DNA of 64,000 bases from Phycicoccus endophyticus (GTDB lineage Bacteria; Actinomycetota; Actinomycetes; Actinomycetales; Dermatophilaceae): NCBI RefSeq assembly GCF_011326735.1, contig NZ_JAANCN010000006.1, positions 1 through 64,000 of the forward strand, in the 5' to 3' direction. The translations under genes were made by a program, and so were the position numbers. Numbering within the stretch: the first letter of the stretch is position 1; the number at the start of each line of letters is the position of its first letter. Below, in pieces: positions 43,682 to 51,231 of the stretch. The notes under the pieces were generated by a model. It had not been told where the DNA came from, ran no database searches, and saw nothing but the letters and a program-made list of their open reading frames with translations.

Positions 43682-44913
43682 AGCGAACCCAGCCCGCGGA
43701 CCGCGTTGTACCCGAGGTAGAGGGTGAGCAGCCAGGCCAGGACCCCCACGCCGAGCAGCCACCCGGGGTAGCGGTAGCCCTGGAGCAGGTCGCGCCGGCG
43801 CCATGCCGCCCACAGCAGCACCGAGAACCCGATGGGCAGGATGAGCCCGTTGAACGTCCCGGCGAAGACGAGCAGCTGGGCCGGGGCCTGCTCGATGACG
43901 ACGAAGGTCAGCGCGCTCACCGCGATGAAGGCGACGGTGAGCAGGTTGCGGGTGCGCGGCGCCGTGCGGCTCGTCGTGAGGAACGACACCGAGGTGTACG
44001 CCGCCCCGATCACCGAGGTCAGCGCGGCGGCCCACAGGATGACCCCGAAGACCCGCAGCCCGGCCTCGCCCGCGGCCTGCTCGAACGCCGACCCGGCCGG
44101 GTTGTCGGCCGCCAGGGACGCGCCACCGGCGACGACGCCGAGGATCGCGAGGAAGAGCAGCACCCGCATCAGGCCGGTGACGAGGATGCTGACGACCGAG
44201 GAGCGGGCCACCTCGCGCACGTGCTCGACGCCGGTCCGCCCGGAGTCGAGCAGCCGGTGCGCTCCCGCGTAGGTGATGTACCCGCCGACGGTCCCCCCGA
44301 TGATCGTCGTCGTCGCGACGAACGAGAAGGTGTCCGGCGCCACCGTGCTGCGCAGCGCCTCACCCACCGGGGGGCTGGAGGTGACGGTGATGACGAGCGC
44401 CGCGAGCACCATGACGAGCCCGAGCACGACGACGACCCGGTCGAGGGCGACCCCGGCCCGGCGGGAGAGGAAGATCCCGATCGCGACGAGCGCCGACAGC
44501 GCGCCGCCGAGCCGGGGCTCGAGGCCGAGCAGGGCGTTGGTCCCGAGGCCGGAGCCCGCGACGTTGCCGATGTTGAAGATGAAGCCCCCGAGCACGACGA
44601 GGCCGGCGAGCACGTAGCCGGCACCGGGCAGGACCCGGTTGCCGATCTCGTGCGCCCGCAACCCCGAGACGCCGATTACGCGCCACACGTTCATCTGGAC
44701 GGCGATGTCGACGACGATGGAGATGACGATGGCACAGGCGAAGGCCGCGCCGAGCTCGGAGGTGAAGGTGGCCGTCTGAGTGAGGAACCCGGGGCCGATG
44801 GCGCTCGTGGCCATGAGGAAGACGGCGCCGAGGACCGCGGAGCGACCCACGGCGTCCTTGACGGTCTTCCCGGTGCGCTGCTCCGTGGAGCCGGTGGTGG
44901 TCTGGTCTGCCAT
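43678..44913 (-). CDS. Nramp-family divalent-metal-transporter homologue (YcsG-like)
   Basis: Membrane protein of 411 residues with about 11 TM helices. Helix 1 carries [20 protein letters not shown], a variant of the Nramp DPGN site (here IGPGF), so classic metal coordination is not conserved. YcsG-type Nramp homologues sit in pxp/kip operons and may carry an amino-acid-like substrate such as 5-oxoproline rather than metal; that is inference from context. ATG at 44913 heads the operon; no Shine-Dalgarno site is seen. The promoter region carries the GntR palindromes. Confidence 0.83.
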   Translation of the reverse strand: MADQTTTGSTEQRTGKTVKDAVGRSAVLGAVFLMATSAIGPGFLTQTATFTSELGAAFACAIVISIVVDIAVQMNVWRVIGVSGLRAHEIGNRVLPGAGYVLAGLVVLGGFIFNIGNVAGSGLGTNALLGLEPRLGGALSALVAIGIFLSRRAGVALDRVVVVLGLVMVLAALVITVTSSPPVGEALRSTVAPDTFSFVATTTIIGGTVGGYITYAGAHRLLDSGRTGVEHVREVARSSVVSILVTGLMRVLLFLAILGVVAGGASLAADNPAGSAFEQAAGEAGLRVFGVILWAAALTSVIGAAYTSVSFLTTSRTAPRTRNLLTVAFIAVSALTFVVIEQAPAQLLVFAGTFNGLILPIGFSVLLWAAWRRRDLLQGYRYPGWLLGVGVLAWLLTLYLGYNAVRGLGSL

Positions 44914-44931
44914 GGCGAGCGAGCATGGCAG

Positions 44932-44986
44932 TTGTTGAACAATCCGGCAATAGGGTGTCCGGAACTTCCGGGGAGGCAACTACGCT
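44932..44986. promoter_or_regulatory. GntR operators and promoter between transporter and gntR
   Basis: TTGTTGAACAA (44932-44942) is a perfect odd palindrome with the GT...AC halves usual for GntR/FadR proteins. CCGGAACTTCCGG (44959-44971) is a second perfect palindrome. TACGCT (44981-44986) ends 7 bases before the gntR GTG, a leaderless pattern. Confidence 0.6.
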
Positions 44987-44993
44987 CTCCCCC

Positions 44994-45731
44994 GTGGCGA
45001 CATCGGGGTTCGACGACGTCCTCGCGACGCTCGACGCCGAGCGTCGCGCCCGACGGGCGGTCATGAGCACGTCCGCCGAGCGGGCCGCCCGCCAGGTCCG
45101 CGAGGAGGTCGTCGAGGGCCGGCTGCGTTCGGGGACCCGGCTGCCCGAGGAGCGCCTCGCCGCGGCGATCGGCGTCTCCCGCAACACCCTTCGCGAGGCA
45201 CTCAGCCAGCTGGTCGCCGAGCGCATCCTCGTGCGGGTGCCACACCGCGGCGTCGTCGTCGCGACCCCGGGGCCCGAGGACATCCGCGACCTGTACGCCG
45301 TCCGGATGCTCGTCGAACCGGCCGCGCTCGCCCACGGGTCGGGCCTGAGCGACCGGCGGGTCGAAGGGCTGCGCGCCGCGGTCGACGAGGGGCGCGCGGC
45401 GCTCGCCGCCGGGGACCTCGAGGGAGTCGGCAGCGCCAACCAGCACTTCCACCGTGCCGTCGTCGCCCTCGCCGGCAGCCCCCGGCTCGACGCCCTCATG
45501 GACCTGCTGCTCGCCGAGATGCGCCTCGTCTTCCACTCGATGGGCGACCCGGCCGCCTTCCACACCCCGTACCTCGAGGAGAACGCGCGCATCTGCGACC
45601 TCCTCGAGGCCGACGACCGCGAGGGGGCGGCCCGGCATCTGGCCGGCTACCTCGCCCGCGCCCGCGACCACCTCCTGAGCGCCCCCGGCTCCCGGACGAC
45701 GGCGGACGATCCCGGGAGCGACGCGCGGTGA
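44994..45731 (+). CDS. GntR family transcriptional regulator (FadR/FCD type)
   Basis: Regulator of 245 residues: wHTH at about 32-90 (RAARQVREEVVEGRLRSGTR-LPEERLAAAIGVSRNTLREAL) and an FCD effector domain whose metal/ligand residues lie in IRDLYAVRMLVEPAALAHG, NQHFHRAVVALAGSPRLDAL and ENARICDLLEADDREGAARH. GTG at 44994 is preferred by its -10 spacing; an ATG at 45063 would drop 23 residues but keep the HTH. Divergent from the pxp operon, it is the likely repressor, responding to 5-oxoproline or glutamate-type compounds. The stop overlaps the histidine kinase start (GTGA). Confidence 0.88.
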   Translation: MATSGFDDVLATLDAERRARRAVMSTSAERAARQVREEVVEGRLRSGTRLPEERLAAAIGVSRNTLREALSQLVAERILVRVPHRGVVVATPGPEDIRDLYAVRMLVEPAALAHGSGLSDRRVEGLRAAVDEGRAALAAGDLEGVGSANQHFHRAVVALAGSPRLDALMDLLLAEMRLVFHSMGDPAAFHTPYLEENARICDLLEADDREGAARHLAGYLARARDHLLSAPGSRTTADDPGSDAR

Positions 45732-46981
45732 CCAGGCGGCACCCGGGTGCACGGGACGCGCTCGTGGCCGGCGGCACGTGGGTGGTCGCCGTGGGTCTGC
45801 TCGTGGCCCTGCCCCTCCTCACCGAGACCGACCCCGCCGCCGAGCTGCCGACCGCCGGCGAGGCGGCCTGGTGGACCGTGGCCGCCACGGTGACCGGCCA
45901 AGCCGTCCTCGTGCTGTGGCGGCGCTCCGCCCCGGCGCCCGTCCTCGTCGTCGTCGCCGCGTTCGCCCCGGTGAGCGCCCTCGCCGGCGCCTCGGCCGCG
46001 GTGGGCGTCACCTCGGTCGCGGTCCTCGTCGCCACGGCCGCCGCGGTCCTCGACCTCGGCGTGAACCGCTCGCTGCCCGCCGTCGGCCTCGCCGGAGTGC
46101 TCGTCGGGGCGGCGCAGGTGCTCGTCCAGCTCGGGACGGGTGCCGGGCTGCTGGCCGCGCTGGGTGCGGGCGCCGTGCAGGGAGCGGGAACCGTCGGTGT
46201 GCCCCTCGCTGCCGCGGCCGTCGTCGCCGCCCGCCGGGAGGCCGGCCTCGCCCGCGAGGAGCGCTCCCGCGCCCTCGTCCGGGAGCACGACGCCCTCGTC
46301 CAGGTGGCCGTGGCGCGCGAGCGCACCGCGACCGCCCGCGAGCTGCACGACATCGCGGCGCACCACCTGTCCGGCATCACGGTGATGACCGGGGCGCTGG
46401 GACGCCAGATCGACACCGACCCCGAGGCCGCCAAGGAGGCGGTCGCCCAGGTCCGACAGCAGAGCACGGCGATGCTGCGCGACCTGCGCAGTCTGGTCAC
46501 CCTGCTGCGCGAGGACGGGCCGGAGGGCACCGCGCCGGAGACCCTCGCCTCGGTGCCAGCGCTCGTCGAGAGTGCCCGCCGGGCCGGCGCCGACGTCGGG
46601 CTCACGGTCCTCGGGCCCGGCCCGGGCGAGGTCCTGGACTCCCGCGTCGGCGCCCTCGCCCAGTTCGGGGCGTACCGCACGGTGCAGGAAGCCCTGAGCA
46701 ACGCCGCCCGCCACGCCCCGGGCGCGCGGTGTGACGTGGTCCTCGACTCCCGCGACCCCGCGATGACCCGGGTCGCGGTGGTCAACGCCCCACCGACCGG
46801 CACGGCCGAGCGGCCCGCGGCGAGCGGCACCGGGTACGGGCTCGTCGGCATGCGCGAGCGCGCCGGTCTCACCGGGGCCGACCTCTCCTACGGGCCGACC
46901 GACGAGGGGGGCTGGGCGGTCCGGCTGGTGCTGCCGACCCCGCAGGACGCCGCCGTACGCGCCCCGGGAGCCGGGCCGTGA
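45728..46981 (+). CDS. Sensor histidine kinase (NarL-system, HisKA_3)
   Basis: Membrane sensor of 417 residues. Six hydrophobic segments span about 13-168, with almost no extracytoplasmic domain (intramembrane-sensing type). A coiled linker precedes the HisKA_3 motif ATARELHDIAAHHLSGITVM with phospho-acceptor His207. The ATPase domain has TVQEALSNAARHAPGARCDV and the G-box GTGYGLVGMRERAGLTGADL. Followed by its response regulator with GTGA overlap and then an ABC transporter: a layout typical of cell-envelope stress or antimicrobial peptide sensing. Confidence 0.92.
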   Translation: MTRRHPGARDALVAGGTWVVAVGLLVALPLLTETDPAAELPTAGEAAWWTVAATVTGQAVLVLWRRSAPAPVLVVVAAFAPVSALAGASAAVGVTSVAVLVATAAAVLDLGVNRSLPAVGLAGVLVGAAQVLVQLGTGAGLLAALGAGAVQGAGTVGVPLAAAAVVAARREAGLAREERSRALVREHDALVQVAVARERTATARELHDIAAHHLSGITVMTGALGRQIDTDPEAAKEAVAQVRQQSTAMLRDLRSLVTLLREDGPEGTAPETLASVPALVESARRAGADVGLTVLGPGPGEVLDSRVGALAQFGAYRTVQEALSNAARHAPGARCDVVLDSRDPAMTRVAVVNAPPTGTAERPAASGTGYGLVGMRERAGLTGADLSYGPTDEGGWAVRLVLPTPQDAAVRAPGAGP

Positions 46982-47676
46982 TCCGCGTCCTCGTGGCCGA
47001 CGACGAGCCCCTGGTCCGAGCGGGCCTCACGGCGCTGCTCGCCGCCGAGCCGGACATCGAGGTCGTGGCGACCGTGGCCGACGGTGTCGAGGCGGTCGAG
47101 CAGGCCCGCTCGCTCGCCCCGGAGGTGGCCTGCCTCGACATCCGCATGCCCCGGCTCGACGGCATCGCCGCCACCCGCGCCCTGGCCGGTCCGGGCGCCT
47201 CACCGCGGGTGGCCGTCCTCGTCCTGACGACCTTCGACAGCGACGACCACCTCTTCGGTGCGCTCGAGGCGGGCGCCTCGGGCTTCCTCCTCAAGGACGC
47301 CGAGCCGGAGCAGATCGTCGCGGCCGTCCGAGCCGTCGCCGCCGGCCACGGGACCATCGCCGACGGGCTGACGCAGCGGGTCATCGGCGAGCTCGTCGGG
47401 CGGCGGCGCACCCAGCCGGTCACCGCGGCCCGCGCCGCGCAGCTGCTGACCCCCCGCGAGACCGAGATCCTCCTGCTGCTCGCCGAGGGGCTCTCCAACG
47501 AGGAGATCGCACGCACCCTCGTCCTCGAGGTCTCGACGGTGAAGTCCCACCTGGCGCGGATGATGCCCAAGCTCGGCGTCTCCTCCCGGCTGCAGGCCGT
47601 GGTGTGGGCCTACCAGAGCGGCGTCGTGACGGTCGCCGACCGCCCACCGCAGGACGGGCCTGCATCGAAAGGATGA
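46978..47676 (+). CDS. Response regulator, NarL/LuxR type
   Basis: Response regulator of 232 residues. Receiver domain with acidic pocket ADDEP, phospho-acceptor Asp54 (VACLDIRMPRLDG), Thr in VLTTFD and Lys in GFLLKDAEPEQ; LuxR-type HTH from about 160 (LTPRETEILLLLAEGLSNEE-IARTLVLEVSTVKSHLARMM). GTG overlaps the kinase stop. It probably switches on the ABC transporter genes that follow; a palindrome lies right after its stop codon. Confidence 0.95.
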   Translation: MIRVLVADDEPLVRAGLTALLAAEPDIEVVATVADGVEAVEQARSLAPEVACLDIRMPRLDGIAATRALAGPGASPRVAVLVLTTFDSDDHLFGALEAGASGFLLKDAEPEQIVAAVRAVAAGHGTIADGLTQRVIGELVGRRRTQPVTAARAAQLLTPRETEILLLLAEGLSNEEIARTLVLEVSTVKSHLARMMPKLGVSSRLQAVVWAYQSGVVTVADRPPQDGPASKG

Positions 47677-47688
47677 ACCGCTGCGGTT
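47676..47688. promoter_or_regulatory. Palindrome between response regulator and ABC genes
   Basis: AACCGCTGCGGTT is a perfect 13-base palindrome starting at the last base of the response regulator stop codon, flanked by GGATG/CATCC-like arms. It is a candidate binding site of the LuxR-type regulator, 80 bases before the ABC gene. Confidence 0.35.
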
Positions 47689-47768
47689 GCATCCTCGGCA
47701 TCTCGAGCGCTCCCGCCGGGCTTCGTAGCGTCGTCGGTGGACACGACACCCCGACCAGGAGCAGCACC

Positions 47769-48521
47769 ATGACCATCGCCCCACCGGACACCACGACCGC
47801 GACGGCCGTCCGTCTCGTCGACGTCCACAAGACCTACCCCGGCGGGGCCCAGCCCGTGGCCGCCCTGCGCGGGGTCTCCCTCTCGCTCGACACCGGCTCG
47901 CTGACCGCCGTCGTGGGTCAGTCCGGGTCCGGCAAGTCGACCCTGCTCAACGTCGCCGCCGGCCTCGACCTCCCCACGTCGGGGCGGGTGGTGGTCGGCG
48001 GGCGCGACACGACCGGGCTCTCCCCGGACCAGCTGACCCGCTTCCGCCGGGAGCACGTCGGCTTCGTCTTCCAGGCCTACAACCTCATCCCCCACCTCAG
48101 CGTCGTCGACAACATCCGACTCCCGCTCGTTCTCGCCGGGCGGGCCGCCGACGAGGTCTGGATCGGCGAGCTCCTCGACGCGCTCGGTCTCGCCGGCCTC
48201 GAGCAGCGCCGCCCCGGGGAGCTCTCTGGCGGCCAGTCACAGCGGGTGGCGATCGCGCGCGCGCTCGTGGCCCGGCCCGCGGTGGTCTTCGCGGACGAGC
48301 CGACCGGCGCCCTCGACTCGCACACGGGCGCCTCCGTCCTGGAGCTGCTCCGGGTCGCCGCCCACCGGTTCGGACAGACGGTGGTCGTGGTCACCCACGA
48401 CGCGCACGTCGCGGCCGCCGCCCAGCGGGTGCTCTTCCTCGCGGACGGACTCGTCGTCCACGACGAGGAGGACATGACCCCCGAGCGGGTCACCGCTCGC
48501 CTGTTGGAGACCGGGCGATGA
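47769..48521 (+). CDS. ABC transporter ATP-binding protein (LolD/MacB type)
   Basis: ATPase of 250 residues: Walker [16 protein letters not shown]-loop FVFQAYNLIPHLSV, signature GELSGGQSQRVAIARAL, Walker B VVFADEPTGALDSHTG, switch His VVTHDAHVAAAA. It belongs to the class that energises FtsX-fold permeases for peptide or lipid handling. ATG at 47769 follows AGGAGC. The stop overlaps the permease start as ATGA. Confidence 0.95.
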   Translation: MTIAPPDTTTATAVRLVDVHKTYPGGAQPVAALRGVSLSLDTGSLTAVVGQSGSGKSTLLNVAAGLDLPTSGRVVVGGRDTTGLSPDQLTRFRREHVGFVFQAYNLIPHLSVVDNIRLPLVLAGRAADEVWIGELLDALGLAGLEQRRPGELSGGQSQRVAIARALVARPAVVFADEPTGALDSHTGASVLELLRVAAHRFGQTVVVVTHDAHVAAAAQRVLFLADGLVVHDEEDMTPERVTARLLETGR

Positions 48522-50440
48522 GCGCCGTGTGGCGCCTCGCGACGGCCGGTGCTCGGGCCCACCGAGGTGGGCTCGTCGGCCCGGCGCTCGCGCTGGGGCT
48601 CGCCTCGACGCTGCTCACCGTCACGGGAGTGCTGCTCGAGACGGGCCTGCGGGCGGCCAGTGCCGCGCCCCTGTCGTCCCGGGCGGTGGCCGGCGCCCAG
48701 CTGACGACCCTCGCCTCGTCCTTCGCCGGGACCGCGCTCGTCGTCGTCGTCCTCGTCGTCGCGACGACCGTCTCGCTCGCGCTGCGCCGGCGCCGGGAGG
48801 AGCTGGCCCTTTTGCGGGCGGTCGGGGCGACCCGCGGCCAGGTGCGGCGGATCGTCGCGAGCGAGGTCCTGCAGGTGGGTCTCGTCGCGGCGCCGCTCGG
48901 CGCCGTGCCGGGGCTCCTGCTCGCCCGGGCCATGACTCCCCTACTGCGGGACGCGGCGCTCGTCGCGCCCGATGCCGACCCGGTGCTCTCCCCGCTGCCC
49001 GTGCTCGGCGCCGTGCTCGTCCTGCTCCCGACGGCACTCGCCGCCGGGTGGCTGGCCGCCCGGGAGACCCTGCGGCCGCCCCCCACGGCAGCGGTCCGGG
49101 AGGCCGAGGTCGAGCAGCCGGCGCTGGGCCGCCGGCGGTCGGTGGCCGCGGCCGTCACGGCGGTGCTCGGCCTGGCGGCGGCAGGGACGCCGCTCGTCGT
49201 GCCCGGCCTCGTCGGCAGCGCAGCCGCGGCGTCCTCGGCACTCCTGCTCGTGGTGGCCGCCGCCCTCGCCGGTCCGCTCCTGCTCGCCTGGGGCGTCGAG
49301 CGCTGCGCCCCGCTGCTGCGAGGCACCCGACACGCCCCGGTCCGGCTCGCCGCGGACAACCTCCAAGGCTTCTCGCGGCGGCTCACCGCGGTCGTGGTGC
49401 CTCTCGCCCTCGTCGTCGCGGTGGGCGCCGTCCAGACGAGCACCGACGCGGCGGTGAGCAGGGCCGCCCGCGCCCAGCTCGACGCGGCACTCGGCGGTGA
49501 CCTCGTGGTCACCGGCGGCCAGGGCGTGCCGCCGGAGGTCGCCGACTCCGTCGCGGGGCTCCCCGGGGTGCGCGCGAGCGCCCCGATGGCGACGAGCGTC
49601 GCCGAGGTGCGCACCGACGAGGACGACCTCGGCGGGCTGTCCTGGGAGACGGTCTCGGTGCGGGTCCTCGACCCCGGGACGCCGGCCACCCTGCTGGACC
49701 CCGGGGTCACGGCAGGCTCGCTCGCCGCGCTCTCCCGCGCGGGAACGGTGGCGGTCAGCACCGACTCCGCCCTGGAGACGGGAGCGGGCGTCGGCGACGA
49801 GCTGATGATGCGTCTGGGCCAGGAGAGGTTCGCTGCCCGGGTCGTCGCCGTCTACGACCGCGGCGTGGGTCTCGGCGGCTACCTGATCGGCCGGTCCACC
49901 CCGGCGGCCCACCGGGCACCGACCACGATCGAGGCCCTTCTCGTCGCGGCCGACGACCCGGGCGTCTCGGCCCGGGTCAGGGACCGTGCCGCCGCGGCGG
50001 GGCTGAGCGTCACGACGCCCGGGGCCTACGCCGGGGAGGCAGGCTCTGCCGAGGATGCCTCGCAGCGTCTGGAGACCGTGCTGCTGCTCATGCTCCTCGT
50101 CTTCGTCGCCCTCGGAGCCACCGACGCGCTCGTGCTCACGACGGTCGGCCGGCGCCGAGAGCTGGCCCTGCTGCACCGGACCGGAGCGACGCCACGCCAG
50201 CTGGTCGTCATGACCGTCCTCGAGGCACTCGCGACGGGGGCCACCGCCTGGGCCGTCGGCACGGTTGCCGTCCTGCCCGCCCTCCTCGGGGTCGCCGGGG
50301 GCCTCCTCGGGACCGCGCTGCCGGTGCTGGACGTGCCCGTCTACCTGACGTTGAGCATCGGGGCCCTGGCCCTCACCCTGGGCGCGTCGGTGCCCGCCGG
50401 GATGCGGACCATCCGGGCGGTCACCCGGCTGGCCACCTGA
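48518..50440 (+). CDS. FtsX-like ABC transporter permease
   Basis: Membrane protein of 640 residues with two FtsX cores. An N-terminal helix (LVGPALALGLASTLLTVTGV) and the first core (ALVVVVLVVATTVSLALRRR-REELALLRAVGATRGQVRRI, the typical FtsX motif) are followed by central helices. A soluble extracellular domain (about 320-515, starting TSTDAAVSRAARAQLDAALG) precedes a second core, VLLLMLLVFVALGATDALVL, then VGRRRELALLHRTGATPRQL. Layout matches bacitracin/antimicrobial-peptide-resistance and envelope ABC permeases. It forms a complex with the preceding ATPase. Confidence 0.92.
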   Translation: MSAVWRLATAGARAHRGGLVGPALALGLASTLLTVTGVLLETGLRAASAAPLSSRAVAGAQLTTLASSFAGTALVVVVLVVATTVSLALRRRREELALLRAVGATRGQVRRIVASEVLQVGLVAAPLGAVPGLLLARAMTPLLRDAALVAPDADPVLSPLPVLGAVLVLLPTALAAGWLAARETLRPPPTAAVREAEVEQPALGRRRSVAAAVTAVLGLAAAGTPLVVPGLVGSAAAASSALLLVVAAALAGPLLLAWGVERCAPLLRGTRHAPVRLAADNLQGFSRRLTAVVVPLALVVAVGAVQTSTDAAVSRAARAQLDAALGGDLVVTGGQGVPPEVADSVAGLPGVRASAPMATSVAEVRTDEDDLGGLSWETVSVRVLDPGTPATLLDPGVTAGSLAALSRAGTVAVSTDSALETGAGVGDELMMRLGQERFAARVVAVYDRGVGLGGYLIGRSTPAAHRAPTTIEALLVAADDPGVSARVRDRAAAAGLSVTTPGAYAGEAGSAEDASQRLETVLLLMLLVFVALGATDALVLTTVGRRRELALLHRTGATPRQLVVMTVLEALATGATAWAVGTVAVLPALLGVAGGLLGTALPVLDVPVYLTLSIGALALTLGASVPAGMRTIRAVTRLAT

Positions 50441-50483
50441 GCCGCCCACCCCGCGCGAGTAGCGTGGCGTCCGGGAGGCGCGC

Positions 50484-51221
50484 ATGGACGTCGGTCGTCA
50501 CCACACGCAGTGGCGGGGGCTCCTGCGCCTCTCGGGCCTGGCCGCCTTCGGGTCCGTCGGGCTGCTCGTCCTCCAAGTGGTCCTCTTCGCCCTCTGGCCC
50601 CCGGTCCACACGGTGCCCGAGGTCTTCGACCTCATGGGGCGATCGCCGCTCGTCGGGCTCGTCTCGCTCGACGCGCTCTACCTCGTGAACAACGCGCTCG
50701 TGCTGGCGTTCTATCTGGGGCTGGCGGTGGTCCTGTGGCCGGTCTCGCGCTCCGGGGTGGCCGTCGTCGTGACGCTCGGCGTCCTCCAGATGGCCGCGTA
50801 CTACGCCTCCAACCCCGCCGTGGAGATGCTGCTGCTCGCCCGCCGTGAGGCCGGCACGACCGACTCGCAGGAGCGCTTCGTCTACCGGGCAGCCGGCGAG
50901 GCGCTGCTCACCTCGTGGAAGGGCACCGCCTTCCTCGTCTACTACCTGCTCGGAGCCGCGGTGCTGCTGCTGGTGGCCGTTCTCCTTGCCCGCTCACCGG
51001 AGTTCGGCACGCCCACCTTCGGCTGGGCGCTCGCCGCGGGCCTGCTCATGCTCGTACCCTCGACCTTCGGCCGGGTGGGGATGGCCTTCGCCCTCGCCTC
51101 GCTGGTCCCGTGGAGCGCCCTGTGCCTCCTCGCCGGACGCCGGCTACTGCGGCTGGCGGCCCTCGCCGAGCAACCGGCGGACAGGTCACCCGCGGGGGTA
51201 CGGGCCGGCGACGGGCACTGA
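50484..51221 (+). CDS. Integral membrane protein, DUF4386-like
   Basis: Membrane protein of 245 residues with seven likely TM helices (LAAFGSVGLLVLQVVLFALW, LYLVNNALVLAFYLGLAVVL, VAVVVTLGVLQMAAYYA, LVYYLLGAAVLLLVAVLLA, FGWALAAGLLMLVPSTFG, and others). No catalytic motif. It looks like the DUF4386/DUF998-type membrane proteins of unknown function. GGGAGG is 6 bases before the ATG. It follows the ABC permease by 43 bases and converges on the HlyD gene with 10 bases between. Confidence 0.7.
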   Translation: MDVGRHHTQWRGLLRLSGLAAFGSVGLLVLQVVLFALWPPVHTVPEVFDLMGRSPLVGLVSLDALYLVNNALVLAFYLGLAVVLWPVSRSGVAVVVTLGVLQMAAYYASNPAVEMLLLARREAGTTDSQERFVYRAAGEALLTSWKGTAFLVYYLLGAAVLLLVAVLLARSPEFGTPTFGWALAAGLLMLVPSTFGRVGMAFALASLVPWSALCLLAGRRLLRLAALAEQPADRSPAGVRAGDGH

Positions 51222-51231
51222 GCGCACGGCC

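Noticed and set aside
43678-44913. Manganese transporter MntH
   Set aside because: The DPGN motif is replaced and the gene sits in a 5-oxoprolinase operon, so metal transport is not claimed.
47604-47768. N-terminal extension of the LolD-type ATPase
   Set aside because: It would overlap the response regulator; the ATG at 47769 has an AGGA site and starts right before the ABC domain.
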